Shown here one piece after another: positions 9,544 to 19,433 of a stretch of DNA of 64,000 bases; the stretch's first letter is position 1; every line of letters starts with the position of its first letter. Source of the DNA: Eremothecium cymbalariae DBVPG#7215. Its lineage: Eukaryota; Ascomycota; Saccharomycetes; Saccharomycetales; Saccharomycetaceae. A model generated the notes under the pieces. That model ran no database searches, had not been told where the DNA came from, and saw only the letters and a program-made list of their open reading frames with translations. The stretch covers positions 62,001 through 126,000 of the forward strand of contig NC_016456.1 in NCBI RefSeq assembly GCF_000235365.1. The letters run 5' to 3'. Both the position numbers and the translations under genes were made by a program.

Positions 9544-11427
9544 ATGCTGTCTATATTGGGGACTCGACAGTTCCATTTGGGTTCATTCATTTATAGATCT
9601 AACTTAAAGTTTAAATTAGAAGAGTTGCAAAAATCCCAAAGACTGGTTAGAAAGACAAAACAGGAGCTTGAGAAGGTTAAAGAGAAGAAGAGAGTTAAGC
9701 TAAAGTCTTTGCAGAAAACAGGTTATTCTAGTCAGCAGGCGGCTCATGTGCTTAAGAAGCACTACGGCACTAATATCGATGATTTAGGATCATTTAAAAT
9801 TGGCCCTACTGCGAAGTCAGATTTCAAATTTCTAGAGATGACCAAAGACAAAAGATTGATATATACGGTACTGGGGATTACTGGTGAACAATTGAGGGAT
9901 TCGAAGCTGGTTAACCATGATGTTCAGAAATTTTGTAATAGAGGGCAGCTTGAAAAGGCGTTGTTTTTAATTAAGCTTGCCAAGAGCAAAGGTAGGGTTG
10001 GAATGAATACGTTAATGAAACATTATTGTACGGAAATGCAAGATGCGACCAGTTCCCTCGAATTGTATACCTGTAGAAAGAAGTGGGGCATTCATCCGAA
10101 CGAATATACGCATACCATCTTGTTTAGTGGTTTGGAGAAGCTGGAAAAACCTCTCTCTGAGAAAAATGCCAAACAAGTTCTTAAAATTGTGGAGTCATTA
10201 AGTACTGCTGGGACTTTGAATCAAATAGAATTTAATGCAGCATTATCATGTCTCAGGAAATGTGAAAATCCAGAATACGTGTTTAAGTGTCTAGAGCTAA
10301 AGCCGGCTGGTGTTACACTAGATAAAATTGCAACTTCCCAACTATTACAGGCAGCTACGAAGATTGAGAATGATATTGAAGCGATTGCTATAGGAGATAA
10401 AATCATGTCTAAAGTACTCCCAAAAGACATTGATCCACAACTGTTATTTTATTTAATCAATCTTTGGAATATGCGCAAAAGTTCACACTTGTCCAGCTGT
10501 GCAACAATTATGATTTTGGACTTCTTTGACCTGGATATAGAAAGCCCATTCGATATCGTAAAAGGAATTAACCTCCCAACTCCCAAATATTGGAACATCA
10601 AGAGCAGATTTCGTTTGAACACTCATATCACAAATTTACTTTTGGAAAACTTAATTAAAAATAATAAGTCTGAGTCGATAACCACCATCTTTGAAAGGTT
10701 GGCGAACGAAAGACCCAAATGCCTAGATGAAGATTGTTACATCAAAGTTATGGAAGCGAAAATCAACACAAGCCCAACAGACTGTGTTACATATAATATA
10801 AACATGTTTAGACTACTCAATAGTAGTGAACACAAATCTAGCTTGAGGAGCTTGCTACAAGTCTACAAATCCATGGAAAGGCAGTTAACTAGAGTGTACG
10901 TCAATGGAAACACGGAAACATTAGAGAAGACTATGGAACTGGTGCATTGTTTTTTGATTGAAAACGATTCTTACAGGAGTGGAACTGACATGTTACTTGG
11001 TATCAACGCATGGTACTCGTACTGGAGAATCATTCATCAGGCCAACAAAAGGGATTTGCTAACGTTCCAAAGGAGGAAGATTATAATAGACACATTCATA
11101 TCCAGTTACAACAATGGTTTATTGAAACAAAAAATTTCTAAAAGCGAAATTCAGAAATTAAGATCAATCTACCTAGAGGCAATCAGGTTTCTAAAAGCTT
11201 TCCATGACAAGATAAACGTCGATCTTACAATTATTGATACACTTCCAGAAAACTCTGTTGAAGTACAGAGATTCAACTTCAGAAGGCTACTCTTTAGATT
11301 TAAGAAGAAGCTGTTAAAGGAACTAGATCTCGTTGAGTCGGGAAGCCAGATTTCCCAAGAAGAGCAATCAGTCATCCAGTTAGGTAGCAGGATTTTGAAT
11401 ACGCCACTACCTGATGAAATCGTATAG
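9544..11427 (+). CDS. MRX1: Mrx1-like mitochondrial PPR protein
   Basis: The 627-residue product is assigned to Mrx1 (YER077C), a mitochondrial pentatricopeptide-repeat protein of the MIOREX ribosome/expressosome assembly. The N-terminus is basic (presequence), then a Lys/Glu-rich coiled segment (residues about 25-60). Helical repeat segments resembling PPR units appear from about residue 130, for example TLMKHYCTEMQDATSSLELY and YTHTILFSGLEKLE. It sits on the same strand as ICP55, as in S. cerevisiae, with PCI8 interleaved. Two Puf3-like sites follow the stop codon. PPR repeats are degenerate here, so the call rests largely on position and size. Confidence 0.8.
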   Translation: MLSILGTRQFHLGSFIYRSNLKFKLEELQKSQRLVRKTKQELEKVKEKKRVKLKSLQKTGYSSQQAAHVLKKHYGTNIDDLGSFKIGPTAKSDFKFLEMTKDKRLIYTVLGITGEQLRDSKLVNHDVQKFCNRGQLEKALFLIKLAKSKGRVGMNTLMKHYCTEMQDATSSLELYTCRKKWGIHPNEYTHTILFSGLEKLEKPLSEKNAKQVLKIVESLSTAGTLNQIEFNAALSCLRKCENPEYVFKCLELKPAGVTLDKIATSQLLQAATKIENDIEAIAIGDKIMSKVLPKDIDPQLLFYLINLWNMRKSSHLSSCATIMILDFFDLDIESPFDIVKGINLPTPKYWNIKSRFRLNTHITNLLLENLIKNNKSESITTIFERLANERPKCLDEDCYIKVMEAKINTSPTDCVTYNINMFRLLNSSEHKSSLRSLLQVYKSMERQLTRVYVNGNTETLEKTMELVHCFLIENDSYRSGTDMLLGINAWYSYWRIIHQANKRDLLTFQRRKIIIDTFISSYNNGLLKQKISKSEIQKLRSIYLEAIRFLKAFHDKINVDLTIIDTLPENSVEVQRFNFRRLLFRFKKKLLKELDLVESGSQISQEEQSVIQLGSRILNTPLPDEIV

Positions 11428-11442
11428 AAACAGAACCACACT

Positions 11443-11450
11443 TGTATATA
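11443..11450 (+). promoter_or_regulatory. Puf3-like site in MRX1 3' UTR (first)
   Basis: TGTATATA lies 16 bp after the MRX1 stop, on the sense strand. A second copy lies at 11509-11516. It matches the Puf3 consensus TGTANATA. Confidence 0.5.
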
Positions 11451-11508
11451 GACTTTCGGAGCAATAACCAAGATTACGGTTTGGTTAAACAAAATTAGAT
11501 ACCCTTCA

Positions 11509-11516
11509 TGTATATA
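11509..11516 (+). promoter_or_regulatory. Puf3-like site in MRX1 3' UTR (second)
   Basis: This second TGTATATA lies within 90 bp of the MRX1 stop. The paired arrangement makes a chance match somewhat less likely. Confidence 0.45.
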
Positions 11517-11536
11517 TTCTCAACTAAAAAAATGGT

Positions 11537-11544
11537 TATTTACA
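11537..11544 (-). promoter_or_regulatory. Puf3-like site in MAM33 3' UTR
   Basis: TGTAAATA on the minus strand lies 59 bp beyond the MAM33 stop. MAM33 encodes a mitochondrial matrix protein, so the site is in the expected context. Confidence 0.45.
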
Positions 11545-11602
11545 GGATAAGAAGGAACAGAGGGGATAAAATAAACAACGAACCAACGAAAGCGTGAAAA
11601 GA

Positions 11603-12376
11603 TCAGGAGAAGAAGTTCTTCATATTCTGCAACCAACCCACATATTCATTGTTCTCCTTCCATTCAGAGTAAGCACTGATGAAGGAAACTAATTCATCGT
11701 TGATGCCCCTAGACTCTAAATAAATTTCAAATGCTTCCTGCAAGGATTCATCCAGATTCGAGAAAGGGGGCCCATGGTACACTAAGTCTTTCTTTGCTTC
11801 AGCCTCAGCAGAATTACTCAAAGCAAGCTCCGCGGATTCAAATGGAGTGATCGAATCGATATAGAATGCACCCTCTTGGAAGTTTACCAATAATTCAATG
11901 CAGGTAGCAGATTTATCGGTTTCCTTAACGACAACAATGTGAACATTGGCAAAATTCTCATGAGCAGCAGAAAATTCCTCTGGAGCCTCCTCTTCACCAT
12001 TCATAGAATCCTCGACAACATTAGGGTCATATGGAACGTTAGCAACTTGAGCAACATCGAAGGAAAGATGAACAGTTTCATTCCCATTCTTTCTAACAAG
12101 CTCTGCCATGTTGTGGCCCTTTTTGGAAACATCAACAAAGCTGAACTTGTTTAAATACACAGACAGTTCCTGTGGTAGTGCGGTAACTTGGTCACTGGTC
12201 TCCAAGTCGATTTCAGCGCTCAATATTTGAGACAAGTTTTTAGCCTGCTCATTAAAAATCACAGGGGTTCTAATAAAGCCTCTGGTCGCGATGGTAGGTC
12301 TTAAGAAAGCACTGGATAGAGCTGCTCTTTTACTAGCAAGCTTACAAGCCCTGAGGGTTACCAGGCGGATGGACAT
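11603..12376 (-). CDS. MAM33: Mam33, acidic mitochondrial matrix protein
   Basis: The 257-residue product is Mam33 (YIL070C), of the MAM33/p32/gC1qBP family. These are acidic, doughnut-shaped trimers in the mitochondrial matrix that assist mitochondrial translation and ribosome assembly. A basic N-terminal presequence (RACKLASKRAALSSAFLRP) precedes the acidic body. The family C-terminal part ends with YLESRGINDELVSFISAY and WLQNMKNFF, typical of p32 proteins. I start at the ATG at 12376; the open frame continues upstream only to a TTG. A Puf3-like site is present downstream. Confidence 0.94.
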   Translation of the reverse strand: MSIRLVTLRACKLASKRAALSSAFLRPTIATRGFIRTPVIFNEQAKNLSQILSAEIDLETSDQVTALPQELSVYLNKFSFVDVSKKGHNMAELVRKNGNETVHLSFDVAQVANVPYDPNVVEDSMNGEEEAPEEFSAAHENFANVHIVVVKETDKSATCIELLVNFQEGAFYIDSITPFESAELALSNSAEAEAKKDLVYHGPPFSNLDESLQEAFEIYLESRGINDELVSFISAYSEWKENNEYVGWLQNMKNFFS

Positions 12377-13134
12377 GACTATTAGGGTCCTTTTTGTTAA
12401 TGTTGAGACTCTGACCAATATTCTACAGCAGATTAAATATCGTTTTTATGATAGCATAGTTTTATAAAAAATTTTCAACTGGATAAATAAATATAGAAAG
12501 GACATATTTTAAATTTTTGTCAGGTTTTATAATGGATATTCAGAACCGTATTACTGGCGTAAATAGACCAACTTTGGCTATTCGGGACTGAGTAGTATTG
12601 AATCTCTATTGTACAATGATCCTTTAGCTTGATTTATCTGCCTTGGGAAGTGCATTTTGCGGGAGAAACTGATGTAAAAAAGCCTCTGTAGTGGTTCAAA
12701 CTTTGAGGATACAATTTATGTAGACTTCTCTTACTAAGTTATGAGCTCCTCATTAATAGAAGTGTATTTACAAGGGATATTTTAATTCCAAGAATGTTAT
12801 TAGGATTAATATAGACTAAGAATTAGCGTTTTTGAAGTTTAATATAACTTTAGATGTATAAAACACATGACTTAAAAGAAAACCCCACGTTAAACTATAG
12901 AAACCAAATTTATTCCAGATAATAGGCCGTTATCATGATAGTTGCGAGCATTTCGACTATTGGCCGCAAATCGTTAGTGGATTTGTTAGCTTCAGTTTTC
13001 TTTATATATATGTAAGTTAGATTTTCTACACGATACGGAATCATAAAAACGGATAGCCATTCTCCGGTGCCAATCACTTATACCCCTTACTTAGATGTTT
13101 TTGACGAACCCAAAAACTCATTATAATCATCAAT
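12377..13134. other. intergenic region at a synteny break
   Basis: This AT-rich stretch separates the YER/YIL block (MAM33) from SNA4 and the YDL block. It holds the MAM33 and SNA4 promoters. I see no tRNA, LTR or ORF that would explain the rearrangement. Confidence 0.6.
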
Positions 13135-13548
13135 ATGTGTTACTGTACGGTGCCTGATTTGATCCTTTGCCTCATGGCATTTATTCTCCCACCCGTGGCA
13201 GTACTCATTCGATCTGGACCTTATTCACCTGATCTACTATTGAATATTGTCTTGACTTTGCTAGGTGGTCTACCTGGAATTGTCCATGCGATTTATTACA
13301 TTATGATCACCAGTCCTATAAGAGCAGATCCAGATTCAAGTCAATATGATCAGCCATGGGAAGGACAGAGATACAGAAGACCAATAACGCTGGTTACGGA
13401 GCAACCACAGGCGAATACTTCGCTTTTGGCATCATCACAGAATGTATCATACCACGGGAGCTCTCAGTATCATGCGGCCGCAGACGGAGCAACTCAGGAT
13501 ACCAAACAATACCAGGGTCCTCCTCCGCCATACGTTGAATTAGTGTAA
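13135..13548 (+). CDS. SNA4: Sna4-like PMP3-family vacuolar membrane protein
   Basis: The 137-residue product matches Sna4 (YDL123W) of the PMP3/UPF0057 family. It begins with a Cys-containing start (MCYCTV, likely palmitoylated in Sna4) and two hydrophobic segments, residues about 6-26 and 33-56, joined by a short loop (VLIRSGPYSPDLLLN). The family ending PGIVHAIYYI is present. The C-terminal tail is disordered and ends with PPPPYVELV, a PPxY motif for Rsp5-type ubiquitin ligases that sorts such proteins into vacuolar vesicles. It converges with the YDL176W-like gene. Relative to HNT1/CDC48 its strand is opposite to that in S. cerevisiae, so it probably moved here separately. Confidence 0.9.
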   Translation: MCYCTVPDLILCLMAFILPPVAVLIRSGPYSPDLLLNIVLTLLGGLPGIVHAIYYIMITSPIRADPDSSQYDQPWEGQRYRRPITLVTEQPQANTSLLASSQNVSYHGSSQYHAAADGATQDTKQYQGPPPPYVELV

Positions 13549-13632
13549 ACATCATGTGCTAATTACGTTTACATAGATGAATTTTTAATCCCTGATCCTT
13601 ATGTATTCTAGTAAGCTTTCTTTCTTTAATAT

Positions 13633-15642
13633 TCAATTTGGAGATCCCACTCTTAAACGTTTTGCAATATCATCCATTTCTTCTTTCCTGGTTCTTTTCT
13701 TAGATGGTTCATAGTCTAGTAAGACAATTTGATCTACAACCTTGTCCTTCTTGGTCATCTTCAATTTGTCCCGACAATGCATCTTACCAAGTCTTTCGTG
13801 ACCGTAAAATTCTCCATGTAACACACTTAAAGTTCCAATAACGGTTGTCACGATTGCGTTAAATTCGATTTCATATGTACCATCACACTCTTCACATTTC
13901 TCTATGTTTGTTATGATAACTGCAATGTCATTAATCAAGCCAATTTCAAAATCAATAATCTTAAATGCTTCAGGATCATTTTCTAATAGATCATGACTGT
14001 TTACTACTTTAAAACGATCTATCAAAACCACTCCAAAGGTGTCAAATATCAAACAAAGAGAGTTTGTTATCATAAAGAATTTCTTAAAGGAGGATAAATT
14101 CATTATAGCCCACTGTGCTTCTAAATTAGTGTTTCCTTCGCGTATGCTATGGAATGAATCAAGTTTCATTAGCGGCTCATCAATATACTTTGGCCTAAAC
14201 GCTGTCAAACACAAAAACTTATCCAATATAATGATATCCATGTCTTTATAGTCATCTGTTAAGTATGAGGTCCGGTTACTACCCTGTTCGTCTTCAACGT
14301 TCGAATACGAGAGCTGCTCCGAACCTAACTTAGTGTTTACAATTTTAATATCCACTGGACAAGTATTCTGACGCAAGCATCTAATGAACCTATCAGTTGC
14401 AGAGTTACTGTAGCACGGAGCTGCGTCGATGGTCCTTTCCCAAATACTTCTTCGCAAAGAATTACTCCTGACTGAACTATCCGTAGAACCGGTCAGACTT
14501 CCTCTTGATGTTGGCCTTTCTCTTTCGTCATCATACATTTCCGCCTGACGGTGGAAGAGCATATATAAATCATCCTTAATATTGCCTTGACGCTGTCTCC
14601 AGACACAAGAGTACGTTAGTTCAACAACATAGTCATTCGTCATCAACGAGTTCCAGGTCCTCGGATCCATATCCGTTTGTATTCCCCTAAAATCAAAACG
14701 TAGGAAATCCAGAAATTTACAGCTATAGATACTGGTGCTTGCCTCATCAATATCTTGGATCTCTCGAGGACATCTCTTGAGCACTGTCCTTTTAAGTTTC
14801 ACAAACTTTATAAAAAAGTCTGTAAACAACTTAGGTAGGTGAATTTTGTAAATGGTCAAAGGAATTCTGGGTGCTGTGGTTATGAAGCTAAACCTATCCA
14901 GTGGATTAATCCGGAAGTTCGAAACCTCTTTTTTCAAATTGACATATATACATGGCTTGAAATAAGGAATGTTCGGATACAAAACTTTCAACTGAGGATA
15001 TATCGATATTTGTTGCCCCATGGGATGACAATAGTAGCATATATGCTGTAGTTTAGTCCGCCCAGTAAATTTAGAATACACAAATAAAATGCCCTCTTCA
15101 AGTTTATTGGAATCTCTCATATTGGGCGCTGCGATATCAAAGACGTCAGGCGTACCAATCGGATTATATATATTTTCGAGTTGGATGTAATCAGTGGGCA
15201 AATTAAGAATGAAAATATATAAATCCCCATCTTTTGTACAACAGTAAAGAAGACCATCTTTAAACTCTAGACCTGCTATTGTCAAATCTAATGTGCTGCG
15301 ATCATGTCCTACCGGCAAACAAGTAAGGATAAAGTCCGGCTTTAGCTCTATGTCCTGTGTCACCTTATATCGGTAATCCCTGAATATCTCTATTATTCCA
15401 TTGGACTTCGCAACAAGTAAATAATCAGAAGAATCCATTAAACCACCATTTTGACACTCTGGGGTAATGATCCTATCCTTGGGCTTCAAATAACAAAACT
15501 TTTGAATCATTACGTTTCGGTCTGTAGCATTGTCCAAAATTACCGGTAGAGGGGCCAATTTATCATTTTGGAAAGTAAACAACCGATAACCTGACACCAT
15601 ATCTTTACCATTACCTGGTACTGAAACACCAAAGGTGATCAT
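13633..15642 (-). CDS. YDL176W (IPF1)-like protein, probable beta-propeller
   Basis: The 669-residue product has no membrane segment and shows repeated beta-strand-like patterns such as SGYRLFTFQND, DYLLVAKSNGIIEIF and GLLYCCTKDGDLYIFIL in the first 160 residues. These suggest a degenerate WD40/beta-propeller fold. A Ser/Arg-rich insertion (residues about 375-410) and a basic C-terminal tail (KKRTRKEEMDDIAKRLR) follow. I assign it to YDL176W by position: it is divergent from the IMPACT-family gene (YDL177C) and followed by DLD2 (YDL178W), and its length is near that of the S. cerevisiae protein (about 708). That protein is poorly characterised and was predicted to relate to fructose-1,6-bisphosphatase degradation. 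Confidence 0.72.
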   Translation of the reverse strand: MITFGVSVPGNGKDMVSGYRLFTFQNDKLAPLPVILDNATDRNVMIQKFCYLKPKDRIITPECQNGGLMDSSDYLLVAKSNGIIEIFRDYRYKVTQDIELKPDFILTCLPVGHDRSTLDLTIAGLEFKDGLLYCCTKDGDLYIFILNLPTDYIQLENIYNPIGTPDVFDIAAPNMRDSNKLEEGILFVYSKFTGRTKLQHICYYCHPMGQQISIYPQLKVLYPNIPYFKPCIYVNLKKEVSNFRINPLDRFSFITTAPRIPLTIYKIHLPKLFTDFFIKFVKLKRTVLKRCPREIQDIDEASTSIYSCKFLDFLRFDFRGIQTDMDPRTWNSLMTNDYVVELTYSCVWRQRQGNIKDDLYMLFHRQAEMYDDERERPTSRGSLTGSTDSSVRSNSLRRSIWERTIDAAPCYSNSATDRFIRCLRQNTCPVDIKIVNTKLGSEQLSYSNVEDEQGSNRTSYLTDDYKDMDIIILDKFLCLTAFRPKYIDEPLMKLDSFHSIREGNTNLEAQWAIMNLSSFKKFFMITNSLCLIFDTFGVVLIDRFKVVNSHDLLENDPEAFKIIDFEIGLINDIAVIITNIEKCEECDGTYEIEFNAIVTTVIGTLSVLHGEFYGHERLGKMHCRDKLKMTKKDKVVDQIVLLDYEPSKKRTRKEEMDDIAKRLRVGSPN

Positions 15643-15788
15643 TGCTAGCAGATTCAGGCCTTTATTGTGTTCTTCCTTGTGTATTAATGCTCTGCCGTAA
15701 CCTTTTTGAAGTTTAGTTTAATTTCTTTCACACCATCGAAAGATCCAGGTAAAAGGGAGACCGTTAAGTGGAATTTTCTGTGAAGACC

Positions 15789-16361
15789 ATGAATAATTTA
15801 TCAAACGAGCTAAGACACAAGAAATACAGTACAAAAAGGGTTGTGAAACTCTTTATGGCTCTGTTTGCGCTCTCTTCGTTAAGAAGATGGTACAGCATGA
15901 GGGTTTGGAATGAATCAGAAGTTCTTGTGGACCGGCGGTCGAGGTTCCAAGGCCGGTGTTGTAGAATTTTGAGTCCCGATGATGTTCCAAAAGTGTTGAA
16001 AGAACTAGTGGAAAGCCATAAGAACGTAGGTAAAGCATCTCATCCACACATGTATGCGTGGAGAACGGGGGTTTTACGTGAAGCAGACGCTCTTGGGGGT
16101 GCGAGGAAGAGAAATAGACAACAGACTGAGAAGGCTGCTAAAATAGAACAACTTTGCCAAGGTAGTGCTGACTGTGGTGAAGCAGCTGCAGGTTCACTAT
16201 TGTTAAGTTTGTTAGAGCGAAATAAACTGTTAAATGTAATTGTAATAGTGACTAGGTGGTATGGAGGCACTTCTCTTGGGTCTGCAAGGTTTAGACACAT
16301 TTCATCGGTTGCAATGCAGAGTCTGAGAAATGGAGAGTTTTGCCAAACAAAGCCACGCTAG
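15789..16361 (+). CDS. IMPACT/YigZ-family protein (YDL177C-like)
   Basis: The 190-residue product has the IMPACT (UPF0029) fold seen in Yih1 and bacterial YigZ. Recognisable family pieces are DRRSRFQG near residues 48-55, ASHPHMYAWR, a DCGEAAAG segment and VIVTRWYGGTSLGSARFRHI near the C-terminus. It corresponds to S. cerevisiae YDL177C (170 residues), an uncharacterised IMPACT-family protein, by both family and position. The ATG at 15789 gives a basic N-terminal extension before the domain; an in-frame ATG just before RVWNESEVLVDRRS is an alternative start. It shares a 146-bp divergent promoter with the YDL176W-like gene. Confidence 0.85.
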   Translation: MNNLSNELRHKKYSTKRVVKLFMALFALSSLRRWYSMRVWNESEVLVDRRSRFQGRCCRILSPDDVPKVLKELVESHKNVGKASHPHMYAWRTGVLREADALGGARKRNRQQTEKAAKIEQLCQGSADCGEAAAGSLLLSLLERNKLLNVIVIVTRWYGGTSLGSARFRHISSVAMQSLRNGEFCQTKPR

Positions 16362-16420
16362 ATACGTCCAATAACTAGCATACCTTATTCGGACCCAAAA
16401 TACAATATACAGAGTATAAA

Positions 16421-16428
16421 TATATACA
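16421..16428 (-). promoter_or_regulatory. Puf3-like site in DLD2 3' UTR
   Basis: TGTATATA on the minus strand lies about 93 bp beyond the DLD2 stop. DLD2 encodes a mitochondrial enzyme. The surrounding sequence is TA-rich, so chance is a real alternative. Confidence 0.35.
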
Positions 16429-16520
16429 TGCGAGGTACATAGATGATATATGATAGTCTATCTTGTTTACATAAATGTCGTAGTTGTAGAGACAGAAACG
16501 AAGTATATAAGGCCTACCAG

Positions 16521-18185
16521 CTACACGTACTTGTAAGGGTTCAAAATTCCCGCTGGGTCAAATAGACTTCTAAACTGTTTCATTAGCTTAATCTCCTGCT
16601 CATTTTTGGAATAACCAAGGTACTTCTTTTTATGCAAACCAATTCCATGCTCGGCACTGATAGAACCTTGTTTCGACGCAACAAATTCATAAACAAAAGG
16701 CTCCAAGACAGCCCAAACCCTTTGCGAGTACTCTCTATTTGGGATATTCAAGTGCAAGTTGTTGTCACCAACGTGGCCGAAACCAACGGCGCAAATGACT
16801 GGTTTAGAGGGATCGTCAATACTGGATAAACCATGTTTTTCCAACCGGGAGGAAACAGCTTCAACCAAAGAATATAAGTCCTTCAAGGGCAAAGAAACAT
16901 CGTATTTTTCAACGCCACCGCCCATGGTGGTAGCTTCAGGGATCAGTTCTCTCCAATTCCATAAGTTACGCAGCTCCGTCTCATCCTGAGCAACAACACC
17001 ATCCGTAACCAACTCTTGTTCCATAGCACTTTCCAGGAAGCCTTCCAGCTTTTCGTCGTCGTGATCCTTATTTGAACCAGATGTCTCAATCAACACGTAG
17101 AACGGATGCTCGTCAGCCAACGGGTGTGGAACATCTTTCAAATATTCCTTGACCAACTTTTGCGAAGCAAGATCCATAAACTCAAACGCGGAAACTATCT
17201 CATTCAACTCCTTCTTTGCCTTAGCGAACAGTTTTTGTACCGACTCGTAACTATCCAACCCCAGGAAGCAAACATTGGAAGCCAACGGTCTTGGGGGACA
17301 CAATATAGAAACACCGGTTATCACTCCCAGAGTACCTTCTGAACCGATAAATAGCTGTTTCAGGTCGTAACCGGTATTATCCTTCCTCAACCCATGCATG
17401 CTATCCAAAATATCCCCGTTAGGCAATACCACTTCCAGACCAATTACATTTCCATGCAAGGAGCCATAACGAAGGAATCGAAGCCCACCTGCATTTGTCG
17501 CCACTAGCCCCCCAACGTGGCACGAGCCCTTGGCACCCAAGTCCAACGGAAATATGAATCCTTTTTCCGCTAGGTGCATATCTGCATTCTCCAAAATCAC
17601 CCCCGCATCACACTTCAGTATCCCACTAACATCATCAAACTCTCGAATACGGTTCATCTGACTAAGATTCAAAATAATCTCATCAAACACCGGAACTGAG
17701 CCGCCGACTAGCCCAGAATTTCCACCTTGCGGCACAACCGCCAACCGCTTAGCTTGACAATATTTCAAAATATGGGATACACTTTCCGTCGTTTTTGGCC
17801 GCAACACTAGCTTCGAATTACCTCTATATTTGCGCATCCAATCCTCATTGTAGAACGCCAGATCCTCTTCCTCACTGCCCTCCAATATCTCCTGTTCAGA
17901 AAGAATGCTTCTAAAATACTCCAAATCCTCCTTGGAGAGCCTCTTGAATCTTTCATCACGTTTCAAGTCTGGATGGCTATCGGCAGTCGCCCTAGCCCTC
18001 GCCTTGCTAGAATACCTCTGCGTCTGCCCTCCAAAAACCCTCAACTTCCAAAACTTACTACTGCCTATCTCTCCCATACCTCTCCTGCCACACTCAAAAC
18101 CTAACATTCGCACCCCATCAGGACTGATCCCTCGACCATTTACCCTCCTCAACCCCAATACCCTCTTTAGCACGACGCTCGACAT
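16521..18185 (-). CDS. DLD2: Dld2-type D-2-hydroxyglutarate/D-lactate dehydrogenase
   Basis: The 554-residue product is an FAD-linked oxidase of the D-lactate/D-2-hydroxyglutarate dehydrogenase family. S. cerevisiae Dld2 (YDL178W) acts in mitochondria as a D-2-hydroxyglutarate:pyruvate transhydrogenase; Dld3 is its cytosolic relative. A basic Arg-rich N-terminus of about 70 residues looks like a presequence. The FAD-binding (PCMH-type) domain starts near residue 120 with [12 protein letters not shown] and [15 protein letters not shown]. The C-terminal FAD-oxidase domain holds [12 protein letters not shown] and [11 protein letters not shown], where the His residues line the active site. I start at the ATG at 18185; the frame begins upstream with a TTG. 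Confidence 0.94.
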   Translation of the reverse strand: MSSVVLKRVLGLRRVNGRGISPDGVRMLGFECGRRGMGEIGSSKFWKLRVFGGQTQRYSSKARARATADSHPDLKRDERFKRLSKEDLEYFRSILSEQEILEGSEEEDLAFYNEDWMRKYRGNSKLVLRPKTTESVSHILKYCQAKRLAVVPQGGNSGLVGGSVPVFDEIILNLSQMNRIREFDDVSGILKCDAGVILENADMHLAEKGFIFPLDLGAKGSCHVGGLVATNAGGLRFLRYGSLHGNVIGLEVVLPNGDILDSMHGLRKDNTGYDLKQLFIGSEGTLGVITGVSILCPPRPLASNVCFLGLDSYESVQKLFAKAKKELNEIVSAFEFMDLASQKLVKEYLKDVPHPLADEHPFYVLIETSGSNKDHDDEKLEGFLESAMEQELVTDGVVAQDETELRNLWNWRELIPEATTMGGGVEKYDVSLPLKDLYSLVEAVSSRLEKHGLSSIDDPSKPVICAVGFGHVGDNNLHLNIPNREYSQRVWAVLEPFVYEFVASKQGSISAEHGIGLHKKKYLGYSKNEQEIKLMKQFRSLFDPAGILNPYKYV

Positions 18186-18948
18186 CTCCAACTACTGATA
18201 CCTGCTACTCGGTCTCGTCTGGCTTATCAATATTTTCAAAACATTAACCAGCATATCATCCAGATTTTTCATTCTGCATTTTTTTTCTTTTGTCTTTTCT
18301 TTCTTTTCCACCTCGAGGAAAGAAAGAAACTGAATGATCACACGCATACCAAGATGCCCTACTGCCCTACTGCCCTACTGCTTGCTGACCACTGCGACCA
18401 TCAACGCACACGTAGTCGGTCCCCTAGTACCAGCACCCACGCATACTCCCAACCGTACACTACCACACCACCTAGACGCATCAACAGACCCACATAATAT
18501 TTCACTCTTAATTTCTATTTCTCCAGCGATGTCCATCCACATTTCTCTACACACAGTTTTCCTTCCGTATCTTGGACCAACCCCAGGAACCCTTCATGAC
18601 GTAGAGTGAGTGGTCTCATATTATGTGATTCCTCTCCATGCCACGATTCCGAAAGCTAGAATATGGACTTCAGTAGCATTTCACACGCTCCAGAATGCCT
18701 CCAAGCCCTACTGCTAATGTATGGGTTATGCTTGCCGTTCCACACTACCGCCTAGCATTTCGGGAGGGCTGATACGAGGCATCTTTGTTTCCTTTGTGCG
18801 GCACTTCGTCGGATTCGCTAGCTGCAAGCAATTCAGGAGACCAGGACAACTATAGTGAGAGAATCAAGTCGGAGGAGGGGAAGGTATGAAGGCAAGGACT
18901 ATTATTATACATGTATGACGTTTTCTCCAGTGAGCAAAAAGTAATAAG

Positions 18949-18954
18949 GATAAG
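18949..18954 (+). promoter_or_regulatory. distal GATAAG box of the permease
   Basis: GATAAG is the binding core for Gln3/Gat1-type GATA factors of nitrogen catabolite control. This copy lies about 480 bp upstream of the permease ATG. Confidence 0.4.
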
Positions 18955-19134
18955 AACATGATGGTGGTCTGCAGCAAGCATATGCACGATTGTCATTTTT
19001 GATGTGGAGACGTTGTCGAGCAGCAGTAGCATGTACCGTATTGTATAGGCGATGTAGCGTAGCGCTGTAGAGCCATAACTAAGCTGATACAGCTACCGTC
19101 CGTCGTATGCCTTGGGACTTAAAATCTAGTCATG

Positions 19135-19143
19135 TATATAAAT
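19135..19143 (+). promoter_or_regulatory. TATA box of the permease
   Basis: TATATAAAT lies about 300 bp upstream of the permease ATG, implying a long leader or a second, closer start region. Confidence 0.4.
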
Positions 19144-19297
19144 AGGCAAGAGAGTTCAACAAGAATATTAAAGGTGGGGCAGTGAATTCTTGGATATTTA
19201 TTGATTAATAAATTGTGTACAGTGATAGGTATATTTTGTGAGATAAATAAAGCGTTATACTACCGAGAGTATCAGGAAGACGACCACCAACCTATCG

Positions 19298-19358
19298 GAT
19301 AAGGAAATTTCTTTCGTTATCAAGAATAGATAAGAACGGGAAGGATAGGATAGATAAG
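19298..19358 (+). promoter_or_regulatory. cluster of three GATAAG boxes
   Basis: GATAAG occurs at 19298-19303, 19329-19334 and 19353-19358, within 140 bp of the permease ATG. Clustered GATA sites are the signature of nitrogen catabolite repression and are expected for a PUT4-type gene. Confidence 0.55.
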
Positions 19359-19433
19359 GTGAAAAGAACAGAACGTCTTTATAGTGAGCATCATCACAAT
19401 AAGTACAATAGTAATAGTAATAGTATAAGAACG

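Larger units (their letters stand above)
18186..19433. other. divergent intergenic region, DLD2/PUT4
   Basis: This 1.25-kb region drives DLD2 (minus) and the permease (plus). It holds a three-copy 8-bp repeat (CCCTACTG, about 18356-18380), four GATAAG boxes and a TATA element near the permease. Nothing else was recognised. Confidence 0.6.
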
